This document shows, piece after piece, positions 8,444 to 17,205 of a DNA stretch of 50,449 nt. Position numbers and translations under genes: made by a program. Source of the DNA: Lentisphaeria bacterium (lineage in GTDB: Bacteria; Verrucomicrobiota; Lentisphaeria; Victivallales; UBA1829); NCBI GenBank assembly GCA_003526375.1, contig DPDG01000053.1:1-50449 (forward strand). Direction: 5' to 3'. Under the pieces are notes generated by a model. That model searched no databases, was not told where the DNA came from, and was given only the letters and a program-made list of their open reading frames with translations. The stretch's first letter is position 1. The number at the start of each line of letters is the position of its first letter.

Positions 8444-8989
8444 ATGAAAAGACTCGTTTCCGCTCTTCTGCTCCTCTCCGCAGCATCGTTCTTTGCCGCA
8501 GATTCCATTCAACTGCTTTCCGATCCGGGCATGAAGACCGCTTCCGGCTGGAAGGCATTCGGAAAAAATGCGGTCAGAAAAAATACCAGGACACTGGTTC
8601 TGTCGAAACCGGCCGGAGCAGAACGGGAACGCTGCGCATGGCGTGCCAATACCGTGATCCCCGGGAAACAGCTTTCGGGACCGTTCTTCCTGACATTTGA
8701 GTCGGAAACAAACGGCATCACCCCCGCGCGTGCCGATGATGCATGGGCCGGAGCAGTCGTCCTCATTCACGGGCACAAGGACGGAAAATATCAGAATGTC
8801 AAGGTGGAACGCATTCATGGGAAGGAAGCCGGTTTCAGGCAATACACGGTGAAAGGCGTCATTCCTGAAAAAATGGAGGATCTCTTTCTTGAATTCACTC
8901 TCCAGAACGCATCCGGAAATGTGAAAATCAAAAATATATCCATGCTTCTGGAGCCCTCCGGAAAAGACGGCAAGGAGGAACCCAAGTGA
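8444..8989 (+). CDS. small secreted domain protein, paralogous to N-terminus of next gene
   Basis: 181 residues with a signal peptide (MKRLVSALLLLSAASFFAA). The mature part resembles the first ~180 residues of the next protein along its whole length: both have a W-x-AFG region, CxWRAxxxxP, DDxWxGxxxLxHGHKDGKY, and a closing FLEF-L-ASG-VKI-ISM pattern. It is probably a beta-sandwich carbohydrate-binding or lectin-like module present once alone and once fused to an enzyme. AAAGGA precedes the ATG by about 8 nt. The stop overlaps the next start by 4 nt (GTGA), so the two are translationally coupled. No named family. Confidence 0.8.
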   Translation: MKRLVSALLLLSAASFFAADSIQLLSDPGMKTASGWKAFGKNAVRKNTRTLVLSKPAGAERERCAWRANTVIPGKQLSGPFFLTFESETNGITPARADDAWAGAVVLIHGHKDGKYQNVKVERIHGKEAGFRQYTVKGVIPEKMEDLFLEFTLQNASGNVKIKNISMLLEPSGKDGKEEPK

Positions 8990-11232
8990 AACATCTGCTC
9001 ATCTGCACCTGTCTCTTCTGTTTCGTCTTCACCAACATGGCCGATTCCGTCCAAGTGCTTGGCGCCCGGGATATGGCAGACAAAAAGCTCTGGAGGGCGT
9101 TCGGCGCAGCCTGCTCCCGGTCAGAAGAGGCGGGAAAAACCGTCCTGCACCTTCAGAAAACGAAAAATGAAGACGGCCGCTGTTCCTGGCGCGCAGGGTC
9201 GATTCTGCCTGAAAACGGTGCCTGCGGTCCCTTTACGCTCTCATTTCAGGCTGAGCTGAAGAATATTGTCCTCAATCGTTCGGATGATGTCTGGGGCGGG
9301 TTCACCATATTGCTTCATGGTCATAAGGATGGAAAATATGTAGCTCTCAAGACGGAACGGGTCAGAATGGATGGAGTCGGTTTCCGTCCGTATACTCTCA
9401 GAGGTGCCATTCCAAGTGGATTGACGGATCTTTATCTGGAATTCATCTTGCAGAGAGCGTCGGGAAGTGTGAAGATCAGGGACATATCCATGAATTTGCA
9501 GGCTGATGGGCAAAAACAGAGATCGATTACGACAAAAGTGGTTGGCGGCAGAACTGTGGAATTGTTTCCAGTGCCCCGTCATCCGGTCTCCTCCGTTCCG
9601 CTCCGGATGGATGGGAAAGACTTCGTCTTTTTTGATGGAACCAACACCCGGCAGATTTACGATACGACAATTCCGGAGCCCTCCGACCTGATTGCACACG
9701 CAGCAGCCTTCGGCACACCCGGAGAACTGCGCCGGCTTTTCGTCGGCATCCATACACTGCATCGGCTGACCTTGAAGAGTATTCTCTTTACCGGTCTGCA
9801 GGATGCATCAGGGCGGGAAATACCGACTTCTGCAATAGAAATATTCCGGGTGCACAACTGGCCGCAGAGCGATGGAATGGGACGCTCATTGAGCTACTCC
9901 ATCGTACCGGAAGTTCTGCTTCCATTCCGGGAAACGACGTTACAGCCGAACTCCTCCGCTAATTTCATGGTCCGAATCAGAATTCCAAAGAATACACCGC
10001 AGGGAATCTACTCCGGAAAACTTATATTTCGCACAAACGGAGTGGAAAAAAAACTGCCGTTGAAGTTGCGGGTACTTCCATTCACACTGGTCCGGCCAGA
10101 CAATGAAAATATGGTTTACCTGGTGCATGTTGGAAATTTCGGAGACCGTGTGGAGGATGCCGTGGAAGCATGCCGGGAATTCAAAGACAGAGGTATAGAA
10201 GGGTTGGTTGTGGCATGTCAGTATGGGAAGGGAATGCTTCAACTGGTAAAGGACGGCAACGCCAATCTCCGCATCAAGTCTTTCGGCAAACTGGAGCAGG
10301 CTCTTGCCGGATACAGAACTGCGGAAATGACCGGTCCACTGATATTGCATTTCAGCGATCAGCTTGAGATTGCCGTCGCCAGGGCAATGGGATTCGAACT
10401 GCCGCGCGGCAACGAAGCCGGCGGAGTGAATGATGCCATGAAAACGCCGGAATTCTCCGACGCAATGCAAAAAGTACTTGCCGAGATAAAAAGAAGATGT
10501 GCTGGGACAGACCTTTACATCATGTGCATTGACGAACCGGGTGGTTTTGTCGACCGCCGTGACCGTGCGGTCTGGGAATGCAGAGAAATCCGGAAGGCGG
10601 GACTGAATGCCGCCGTTTATCAGTTCGGCAGTTTCTGGAAACAGTTGAAAGATATTTGCCGGCTTCAGATATTCAGTTCACAGGCCGTTCCCGGACAATC
10701 AAGAAAAGAGACCGCGAGAGAAGTCAGACTCGCGGGAATCAAAGGTTTCGCCTACGGAATTCACGGTTCCTATGACGGTTATGCCTGCGGCATCATGCCG
10801 GGCCGTGCCCGCAGCGGCTATCTGGCGCACGAGGAGGGTTTTACGGGACAGACCCTCTGGCTGTATTCTCCGGGAAAGCCGATGAACTTCAATGGAACGG
10901 AACAGTTGAAATTCTTTCCCCTGCTGAAGTATCGCGGCACCGACGGCAGGATTGTTTCCACTTTGCAATGGGAAGGGCTTTGCGAAGGAATTGATGATTA
11001 TGCCTACATGAACACCCTTGACAGGCTTCTTGCACGACATGGAAAAAAGGCTGAAGCGCAGAAAATCGCGCAGGACTATGAATGCCTGAAAAAAAATCTG
11101 GCTGAACAAATTGACCCGCGTACGGGAGATGAAGAAAAAATCGCCGCTTTTTCCAATCGGACGGCGGACGCAGTGCGCTGGCAGATTGCTGAATGGATTA
11201 TGAAACTTCAGAAAATGGATCACAAAATATGA
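8986..11232 (+). CDS. secreted GH123-like glycoside hydrolase with N-terminal sandwich domain
   Basis: 748 residues, GTG start overlapping the previous stop. A signal peptide (1-19) is followed by the domain shared with the 8444 protein (about 20-175). Next comes a beta domain with the phrase IPKNTPQGIYSGKLIFR, typical of GH123/DUF4091-type proteins just before their barrel. The catalytic part has MCIDEP (D516, E517), the usual place of the acid/stabiliser pair, and ends with EGIDDYAYMNTLDRLL, a hallmark of the family. Known GH123 members remove N-acetylgalactosamine by substrate-assisted catalysis; this protein is distant and its sugar is not certain. It lies between the small paralogue and a CBM9-like protein. 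Confidence 0.8.
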   Translation: MKHLLICTCLFCFVFTNMADSVQVLGARDMADKKLWRAFGAACSRSEEAGKTVLHLQKTKNEDGRCSWRAGSILPENGACGPFTLSFQAELKNIVLNRSDDVWGGFTILLHGHKDGKYVALKTERVRMDGVGFRPYTLRGAIPSGLTDLYLEFILQRASGSVKIRDISMNLQADGQKQRSITTKVVGGRTVELFPVPRHPVSSVPLRMDGKDFVFFDGTNTRQIYDTTIPEPSDLIAHAAAFGTPGELRRLFVGIHTLHRLTLKSILFTGLQDASGREIPTSAIEIFRVHNWPQSDGMGRSLSYSIVPEVLLPFRETTLQPNSSANFMVRIRIPKNTPQGIYSGKLIFRTNGVEKKLPLKLRVLPFTLVRPDNENMVYLVHVGNFGDRVEDAVEACREFKDRGIEGLVVACQYGKGMLQLVKDGNANLRIKSFGKLEQALAGYRTAEMTGPLILHFSDQLEIAVARAMGFELPRGNEAGGVNDAMKTPEFSDAMQKVLAEIKRRCAGTDLYIMCIDEPGGFVDRRDRAVWECREIRKAGLNAAVYQFGSFWKQLKDICRLQIFSSQAVPGQSRKETAREVRLAGIKGFAYGIHGSYDGYACGIMPGRARSGYLAHEEGFTGQTLWLYSPGKPMNFNGTEQLKFFPLLKYRGTDGRIVSTLQWEGLCEGIDDYAYMNTLDRLLARHGKKAEAQKIAQDYECLKKNLAEQIDPRTGDEEKIAAFSNRTADAVRWQIAEWIMKLQKMDHKI

Positions 11233-12491
11233 AACAAAGTCTTTTTATCTTTTTACCGCTTCTCTTTCTTTTACCCGGTCGTGCAGAGGATTTCTTCGCC
11301 GGAATGATGAATACGCCCGTAATTGACGGCAGAATTGATGCGGGAGAGTGGAACGGAGCGAGACGTTATGAAACCTTCACTCTGTTCGGACGTGCCGTTT
11401 CCGGAAAAGCTCCGCTGCAAACCACTGCGTGGATCGGTTGCGATTCGGAACATCTGTATATTGCTTTCCGCTGCATGATCCGCAAAGGAATTCCGCTGCG
11501 CCTCGAACAGAAGGAAAACGATTCGCAGATATCACATGATGATTGTGTGGAGATTTTCCTGAACGGCTCTCCCAAAGGCAGAACTTATCTCCAGTTGGGA
11601 CAATCCGCTGCCGGGGTGCGCTTTGATGCGGAGGTCAGGGGAGGAGCCAGTCAGGTAAACAGAAACTGGAGTTCTTCCCTGTGGAAAAATGCGGCGGGAC
11701 GCACGTCCGATTTTTACGATGCTGAATTTGCGATTCCCCTGAAGATGCTTCCGCTCGACGGCTCCGGTTTCCTCCGCTTCAATCTGACGCGAACCGTTCG
11801 TGCCGGCGGCAATGCCTATCTGTCTCTTGTCCCTATGTCCGGTGATGGCTGGCATCAGCCGGAAAAATTTGCAAAACTGATTCTGCCTTCTATTGCCGGA
11901 TATGGTGAAATCACCGCAATACCGCAGGAGAGAGTGCCGATTCTCATGGGAAACAACAATTTTATCGTCATCCTGACCAATCATACCGGACGGGAACAGA
12001 CAGCAGAGTTGAGGCTTAAAACTTCAGACGGAGAAACAAAGCAGGAATGGCGGCTTCCTCCTCATGCAAAGCAGCAGGTCACCCTACCGTGGAAATGCGG
12101 CAATGCAGCGGGAACGTTTTCATGGAGTCTCTGCCGGAACGGGAAAGAAATTCATGTCTCTGCTCCGGAATCCTACGTCATCGACAACGGCAACTGGAGC
12201 ATTCCCGCGGTCTCCTATGCGGGCAGAAAAATTGTCTGCCGCCTGAAAGTGAATTACGGGAACGATGAATTGAAAAAGGCAAGAATACGCCTTCACCTCA
12301 GAAAGGACGGAATTGATTTTACTGCGCCGCAGATGCAGCCCTTCACGGAAAAACTTCCGCTGGCGGGATTGCCTCCCGGCGGATATGAAGCGGAAATCCT
12401 TGTCATTTCGGAAGACGGCAAAACGCTGTTTCAGGGAAAGAGCGACTTTCGCGTCGTCAGTCATTTTCTGCAAGCAGGCATCACAGAATGA
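11229..12491 (+). CDS. secreted CBM9-like sugar-binding protein
   Basis: 420 residues from ATG 11229, which overlaps the previous stop by 4 nt (ATGA). A signal peptide (MKQSLFIFLPLLFLLPGRA) precedes a CBM9/DOMON-type domain: IDGRIDAGEWNGA, TTAWIGCDSEHLYIAFRC, DDCVEIFLN, YDAEFAIPLKMLPLDGSGFLRFNLTR. After about residue 230 there are two or three beta-sandwich repeats of bacterial Ig or alpha-2-macroglobulin-like type (VILTNHTGREQTAELRLK). No catalytic motif is seen. Such domains hold sugars or heme; here the glycosidase neighbours favour polysaccharide binding. An alternative upstream ATG (11193) lies inside the previous gene and would hide the signal peptide. Confidence 0.82.
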   Translation: MKQSLFIFLPLLFLLPGRAEDFFAGMMNTPVIDGRIDAGEWNGARRYETFTLFGRAVSGKAPLQTTAWIGCDSEHLYIAFRCMIRKGIPLRLEQKENDSQISHDDCVEIFLNGSPKGRTYLQLGQSAAGVRFDAEVRGGASQVNRNWSSSLWKNAAGRTSDFYDAEFAIPLKMLPLDGSGFLRFNLTRTVRAGGNAYLSLVPMSGDGWHQPEKFAKLILPSIAGYGEITAIPQERVPILMGNNNFIVILTNHTGREQTAELRLKTSDGETKQEWRLPPHAKQQVTLPWKCGNAAGTFSWSLCRNGKEIHVSAPESYVIDNGNWSIPAVSYAGRKIVCRLKVNYGNDELKKARIRLHLRKDGIDFTAPQMQPFTEKLPLAGLPPGGYEAEILVISEDGKTLFQGKSDFRVVSHFLQAGITE

Positions 12492-13693
12492 AGCATAGCA
12501 TAAAAATGAAATTCGGGCAATATGATTATGCCGCTTTTTCCGGTTATGCGGCCTATGCGTGCTGCGCAATGGTTCTTTCCATCGTGCTGGCGCCGCTTGC
12601 CGAAAGCTTGGGTTTTCCGCTGGACCGGGGCAACCAGGGCGCCGGAGGCGCTCTGCATTTCTGGCGGAGCATCTCCATGTTCTGCACAATGGCATGCTGT
12701 ACATTCATTGCTGGAAAATTCGGCAAACGCCACTCAATCGGAACTGCGCTGCTTGTAATCGGGCTGGGAATCTGCTGCGCAGGATTTGCCGGGAATTATA
12801 TGTGGCTGACGGGAGCGGTCATTCTCTCCGCACTCGGACAAGGGGTTTTCGAAGTGCTTGTCACACCGACGGTTCAGACACTTCATGAAAAAGAGGACCC
12901 CTCGCGTTACATCAATGTCACCCATGCATTCTGGTCCATCGGCGTCGTAAGCATTGTCATTCTTTCCGGCTGGGCGCTCGGAGCAGGAGTTTCCTGGCGT
13001 GTAATTCTCTTTTTTACTGGAATTGCGGCGCTGATTCCCGGAATACTGTTCCTGGCCCCCTCAAAGAAACAACATTTTCCTCCCTCGGAACACCGGTCTC
13101 CGGCTGTGATCTGGAGTCAGATGAAACAGGTTCTGCGCATCCGCAGGTTCTGGATTTTTCTTGCCTGCATGTTTCTTGCAGGCGGGGCAGAGCACTGCCT
13201 TTCGTTCTGGCTTCCCTCTTTTATCCGTATGGAATATCAGAGCGGGAGTCTGCTCTGCGGGCTCGGCACCGCGTTTTTTGCTGTCGGAATGGTTGCCGGA
13301 CGTCTTCTCTCCGGGATATTCGGAAGTGAAAAAAGGATGTACCGTATCATTCTCATTTCCGCTTCTGTCAGTGTTCTGCTCGGATTCCTTCCTCCTCTTC
13401 TGCACACACTCTTTTTTCTTTATCTCATTCTTTTCTGTCTGGGTTGCTCCTCCGGTCCCTTATGGCCCAGCATCCAGAATTATTGCGTGGAAGAGATCAG
13501 AGAAGATCCGACCACCATGTTTATTCTTCTGCCCTGCATCGGAATTCCGGGATGCGGCTTTTTCACATGGCTGATGGGGTTTCTGGGAGACTATATCGGT
13601 CTGCACGGGAGTTTTCTGCTCGTCCCCGGCTGTTATCTGCTTTTGTGGACTCTTATTTTTCTTGAGAAGAAACATTCACGGAAGATTCATTGA
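12488..13693 (+). CDS. major facilitator superfamily transporter
   Basis: 401 residues of mostly hydrophobic sequence giving about 12 membrane helices in two halves, with a central cytoplasmic loop near residues 190-215 (APSKKQHFPPSEHRSPAV). Features of MFS sugar transporters include FGKRHS after helix 2, GQGVFEVLVTPTVQ and the later NYCVEEIREDP loop. It starts in a 4-nt ATGA overlap with the CBM9-like gene, so it is the last gene of this operon and probably imports the released sugar or oligosaccharide. Substrate unknown. It converges on the 13716 gene with 22 nt between. Confidence 0.88.
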   Translation: MKHSIKMKFGQYDYAAFSGYAAYACCAMVLSIVLAPLAESLGFPLDRGNQGAGGALHFWRSISMFCTMACCTFIAGKFGKRHSIGTALLVIGLGICCAGFAGNYMWLTGAVILSALGQGVFEVLVTPTVQTLHEKEDPSRYINVTHAFWSIGVVSIVILSGWALGAGVSWRVILFFTGIAALIPGILFLAPSKKQHFPPSEHRSPAVIWSQMKQVLRIRRFWIFLACMFLAGGAEHCLSFWLPSFIRMEYQSGSLLCGLGTAFFAVGMVAGRLLSGIFGSEKRMYRIILISASVSVLLGFLPPLLHTLFFLYLILFCLGCSSGPLWPSIQNYCVEEIREDPTTMFILLPCIGIPGCGFFTWLMGFLGDYIGLHGSFLLVPGCYLLLWTLIFLEKKHSRKIH

Positions 13694-13715
13694 CCGCTTC
13701 CGGAAATATTCTATT

Positions 13716-14972
13716 TTACAGAATGTGGAATGGTTCAGGTGCAAACCGGTTAGCTTTTAAAAGTGGTTGTCCTATGATCAGTGTCCCGGAAGGACAATCG
13801 GAAAATTCCTGTATCCCGAAAACTCCCCCAGGTGATGGAATCGCTATTTCCTGTGATGGACCGTCATGCAGCTCAAGTATAAAGGAACTGATGACAGAAT
13901 CATGATTTATCATCTTTACTGTTACAGGATTTTTTGTTGCTATATCCGGAGCAAGCCCGATTGTGGCGGTAAAAGAGCTGAACATGCCTTCCGGCAACTG
14001 GAACAGCAAGGCATTTTCATAATGGACGCCAAAAGAGAAGCCATATTGAAAGACTGTTTTTTTTCCGTTGACGATTGTAGTCAATGAAACAGGATTTCCC
14101 TGCCGGTCAAAGTTGATATCCTGTCCATACGAACGAAAACGGAAAGCCATGCTTCCGCTGCCGCCGAAAGGGAATGCGAACGGCTCGATCTCTGTAAGAA
14201 AATAATCACGTGCCTTTGCCGGAAGTCCTTGACGGAGGTTCAATATTGTATGAAGTACATCGGCGCAAAGTGTCACCGTGTTGTAATACATCTGCCGGAC
14301 GGGAGCGGATATTTCCTCCGGGCTTGAATGATTATACCGGGCCATCAGGAACTGAAAACAGCAACGTCTGGAATCCCGGTTCTTCCGGACATATTCCGTG
14401 TACAAGTTCATTACAGTTTCGTCAATTGAACTGCCGAGACTGCGCGGGATATAGCCTGCCACATCCGCCATTCCCAATGGCGATATTTCCACAAGCTGTT
14501 CCGTTGGAGGCTTTTCAAAGAAATCCAAACGGTCCAGAAACATCAGATCCGTTCCTCCGGGTCCCTCCAGTGCATGTAATGAAAACAAGGCATCCTCCAG
14601 AACATGCAGAAGGCAGCCTGCAAACTTCAGCATTTCCTCCGAATCCTCAGTCCTGATACACTTTGTCAGATAATGACGGAAACCGTTGGTCATGTGAATA
14701 TAATTATCATTTCTGAACTTGTGCAGTCGCCGCAGACAGCCGTTCCTGAAAGTCCAGTAACGGTATAAATCATTGTAAGGCGTATCCGGCGGATAATGAA
14801 ATTGAATCCCATCCGTTTCAAAATAATACGGTCCAAACCTTTCGGGATCGGAAAAGTAAAAATCCGGATAATTGCAGTATTCTTTAATCAACTCCGCGAC
14901 AGGGATATTTCCTGAGTCGACCAGGGCTACGGCATTGGCTGTGAGTTTTGAGTGTTCCCGGCTGTTCGGCAT
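13716..14972 (-). CDS. NPCBM-tailed protein with possible phospholipase C/P1-like fold
   Basis: 418 residues, no signal peptide seen. Residues about 285-410 match the NPCBM family: a flexible start (DRQGNPVSLTTIVN), YGFSFGVHYENALLFQLP, FSSFTATIGLAPD, then a closing beta strand. This family is usually attached to glycosidases and binds galactosides. The N-terminal helical part has HSKLT, HMTNGFRHYL and CLLHVLEDALFSLHALEG. That His/Asp spacing resembles zinc-dependent phospholipase C/P1 nuclease helices, but the match is weak. It lies 18 nt after the pseudopilin gene in the same operon. The lack of a signal peptide is odd for an NPCBM protein. Confidence 0.7.
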   Translation of the reverse strand: MPNSREHSKLTANAVALVDSGNIPVAELIKEYCNYPDFYFSDPERFGPYYFETDGIQFHYPPDTPYNDLYRYWTFRNGCLRRLHKFRNDNYIHMTNGFRHYLTKCIRTEDSEEMLKFAGCLLHVLEDALFSLHALEGPGGTDLMFLDRLDFFEKPPTEQLVEISPLGMADVAGYIPRSLGSSIDETVMNLYTEYVRKNRDSRRCCFQFLMARYNHSSPEEISAPVRQMYYNTVTLCADVLHTILNLRQGLPAKARDYFLTEIEPFAFPFGGSGSMAFRFRSYGQDINFDRQGNPVSLTTIVNGKKTVFQYGFSFGVHYENALLFQLPEGMFSSFTATIGLAPDIATKNPVTVKMINHDSVISSFILELHDGPSQEIAIPSPGGVFGIQEFSDCPSGTLIIGQPLLKANRFAPEPFHIL

Positions 14973-14990
14973 TTTCTGACTCCCCTTTCC

Positions 14991-15695
14991 TCAAAGGCTG
15001 ATCCGGCTGAAATATCCGGGTTCTTTGTAAGGATGTTGCAAAAGATCGGAAATAGAAATTTCATCGGACACGATTTCCGTCTGATGTCTGGCGCGGACAC
15101 TTCCATCGGCATAAGAGATGTTCGCCTTGCCTGCATGTTTCAGATGAATATAAGCGGCATTGGCTATGATCCGGTATTCCTGCTGACGGCTTGTGGAAAG
15201 TATGGAATCAAACAGAACTCCGTAAATGGAAGGCCGTCTGATGGACTTCATCAGAACTCTGGTCGTGTCATAAATACCGGAAAGAGTGACTGTTTTTCCT
15301 GAGGCAAACGGCTCAGAATAGTTGGTACGCATTGCATAAGTCGTCCGATAGGAACCGCCGCTGAAATTTCCGGTAACACAGCGAATCTGCTTCAGACGTG
15401 AAATATCGTCCGCATCCACACCTGTGAGCCTTGTTCCCAGAAAACCCTCCTGCGCAAGCACTCTGGTGAAATAAGCTCCTGTCCCGTTCCCGAAACATTC
15501 CGGCGTCCATGAACCGAAGGAATCTCCATAATTCAAAAGGCCGAGCATCAGCTGTTTCTGGTTGGAGAGGCAATGAACCGCCTGCGCCGCCTGACGGGCC
15601 TTGTTCAATGCCGGCAGCAGCATCGCCGCAAGAATCGCTATGATTGATATGACGATCAGAAGCTCGATCATAGTGAAATGCGTCCTTTTTTTCAT
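14991..15695 (-). CDS. pseudopilin-like H-X9-DG protein
   Basis: 234 residues with a short 6-residue leader (MKKRTH), then FTMIELLIVISIIAILAAMLLPAL with the conserved Glu at mature position 5. The residue before the cleavage point is His rather than the classical Gly, as is common in this group. The C-terminal part contains KHAGKANISYADG, a perfect H-X9-DG motif. It is first in a two-gene operon with the NPCBM-tailed protein and has its own strong promoter at 15784-15757. The short leader contrasts with the long open leaders of three other pseudopilins here. Exact role of these proteins is not established. Confidence 0.9.
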   Translation of the reverse strand: MKKRTHFTMIELLIVISIIAILAAMLLPALNKARQAAQAVHCLSNQKQLMLGLLNYGDSFGSWTPECFGNGTGAYFTRVLAQEGFLGTRLTGVDADDISRLKQIRCVTGNFSGGSYRTTYAMRTNYSEPFASGKTVTLSGIYDTTRVLMKSIRRPSIYGVLFDSILSTSRQQEYRIIANAAYIHLKHAGKANISYADGSVRARHQTEIVSDEISISDLLQHPYKEPGYFSRISL

Positions 15696-15742
15696 CCGTT
15701 TTCTCCTGTTTGTAATATTTTTTCAAAAGAATCTGTTGTAAC

Positions 15743-15784
15743 TATGCAATACAGTAATTATAATATAAATCCTTAAAAAGTCAA
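15743..15784 (-). promoter_or_regulatory. promoter with TTGCATA operator box for the pseudopilin operon
   Basis: On the minus strand: TTGACT (15784-15779), 16-nt spacer, TATAAT (15762-15757), 7 nt, then TTGCATA (15749-15743). The same box at the same 7-nt distance follows the -10 of the HAD operon at 17143. The box also lies in a TGTA-N9-TACA inverted repeat. The hybrid regulator at 15899 lies between the two operons and is the likely binder. Confidence 0.65.
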
Positions 15785-15825
15785 TACCGCAAAAAGCGCA
15801 TCACGAAAAAAAAGAGAGAAAAAAA

Positions 15826-15854
15826 TTGAAAAATGCATCAAACTGAAGTATATT
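15826..15854 (+). promoter_or_regulatory. promoter of the 15899 regulator
   Basis: TTGAAA at 15826-15831, 17-nt spacer, TATATT at 15849-15854. It is divergent from the pseudopilin promoter and lacks the TTGCATA box after its -10. Confidence 0.5.
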
Positions 15855-15898
15855 CTAACAATAGTTTAACTTTTTCTTAAACTTATCTGGAGATGGAG

Positions 15899-16996
15899 AT
15901 GATAAAACGTTCGGAAAAGAGAGGGCTGTATCTGATGCCCGAGAAAGTGGATCGCAAGATCGCTCTGCCGGTTTATCAGCAGATCTGCGATCAATTGCGG
16001 AAAGAGCTGGTGCTGAACGGTTATCGGCAGGGAGAACGTTTTTATTCCTACCGCAGGCTGGGAGAACTCTATAAAGTGGAGCCCAGGACGATCACCGCTG
16101 CGCTGGAACCTCTTCTCCGGGACGGACTGTTAATCAAGCGGGCTGCCAGCGGAATTTATGTCGGCGATGCAATTGACAGGGATGTTGTTCCACATGAAGT
16201 CGGAAATGTCTGGTATGCCGTAATCGGAGAGAAGTTCTCCCATCCGTTTTATTTTAATGTCTTTGAGGGGATTGAGTCGGAAGCGGAACGTTTCGGGCTG
16301 CGTGTCATCGTCGGCTTGAAAAAAGATCCGACCAGTTTCAAAAGATGGTTCTGCCCGCAGCCGGGGGACGGCTTAATCATTACCGGCTGCTGTTCCCAGG
16401 AATATCTGGATTCTGTATCCATGAAATGCAATGGCAACATCATTGTTGTCGGCAGTTATGATTTTTCCGGCGACTTCGGATGTGTCACCAGCAACTATCA
16501 CCGTGTGGTGCAGCGGTCCTTGGAACTGGCAACGGATTACGGCTGCCGGAGAATCGGCATCATTTCCAATTCGGCGAAACGCCTGATTTCCATGGAGCTT
16601 TTTGCCGCCGCCGAAGCATGCCGCCGGTCCCACTCCAATGCGATTGAAAACCTGTTGCACATCACCGATCCCGAGGAAAACGGTTACAGGGCTATGGAAA
16701 AAATGAGTTCTTTCCGTCCCGATTGTGTTTTACTGACTGAACCTGCATTCATTGGAGCGATGGAGTATCTTCATAAACACGGAATGCGCTGCCCGGAGGA
16801 TGTATTTGTCATCCGATACGGCAAAGAAGCCAACGATGACCGTTACCTCAATCTCGCTGCGGTGAACGTGGAAAGCGACAGCATTGTTTTAGGGCGGAAT
16901 GCCCTGCGCATGCTGATTGCCAACAGTAAGGACACGTTGCGCTTTGATATGAGATTGACCGTCCCGTTTCAAGGACCGGAGAATCAGAAAGATTGA
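15899..16996 (+). CDS. GntR-HTH / LacI-type effector-domain regulator
   Basis: 365 residues from ATG 15899. A GntR-type winged helix occupies the first ~85 residues (LPVYQQICDQLRKELVLNGY, YSYRRLGELYKVEPRTITAALEPLLRDGLLIKRAASGIYV). It is followed by a periplasmic-binding-protein-like domain (VIGEKFSHPFYFNVFEGIESEAERFGLRVI, GDGLIITGCC, RRIGIISNS, FRPDCVLLTEPA, RCPEDVFVIRYG). The earlier ATG at 15893 has its GGAG directly adjacent, whereas 15899 has it 6 nt away. The effector half is shorter than usual and ends soon after AAVNVESDSIVLGRNAL. By position and by the shared TTGCATA box it probably controls both flanking operons, presumably in response to a sugar. Confidence 0.87.
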   Translation: MIKRSEKRGLYLMPEKVDRKIALPVYQQICDQLRKELVLNGYRQGERFYSYRRLGELYKVEPRTITAALEPLLRDGLLIKRAASGIYVGDAIDRDVVPHEVGNVWYAVIGEKFSHPFYFNVFEGIESEAERFGLRVIVGLKKDPTSFKRWFCPQPGDGLIITGCCSQEYLDSVSMKCNGNIIVVGSYDFSGDFGCVTSNYHRVVQRSLELATDYGCRRIGIISNSAKRLISMELFAAAEACRRSHSNAIENLLHITDPEENGYRAMEKMSSFRPDCVLLTEPAFIGAMEYLHKHGMRCPEDVFVIRYGKEANDDRYLNLAAVNVESDSIVLGRNALRMLIANSKDTLRFDMRLTVPFQGPENQKD

Positions 16997-17037
16997 GCTC
17001 CGGCTCATTCATTCTGTTCTTCCGGAAAGTCTCAGTT

Positions 17038-17067
17038 CGCTTTCGTCCAATTATATTGGCGGAAGCG
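17038..17067. other. strong stem-loop between regulator and HAD operon
   Basis: An almost complete inverted repeat of about 13 pairs with one bulged C, a TAT loop and an inner CCAAT/ATTGG pair. No T-run follows on either strand, so it is not a standard terminator; it could be a weak terminator, a protein site or chance. Confidence 0.35.
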
Positions 17068-17119
17068 TCTGGAAAAACCGTCGATTCCGAAATAAGAAAA
17101 AGATTTTTCTTTTTGCCCC

Positions 17120-17162
17120 TTGACAAATGAAAGAATCCGGAATATAATTATAGTGTTGCATA
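17120..17162 (+). promoter_or_regulatory. consensus promoter with TTGCATA operator box for the HAD/GH78 operon
   Basis: TTGACA (17120-17125), 17-nt spacer, TATAAT (17143-17148), both perfect sigma-70 hexamers, then 7 nt and TTGCATA (17156-17162). The same -10, spacing and box occur in the divergent pseudopilin promoter at 15784-15743. A consensus promoter with a site over its start region fits repression. Confidence 0.7.
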
Positions 17163-17205
17163 AATATACATCAGATAAAAATATTGCCATAGAGAATAAG
17201 ACTGG

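Noticed and set aside
7255..8508. 417-codon open frame on the minus strand
   Set aside because: Antisense of the metallophosphoesterase, which has all five metal-binding blocks.
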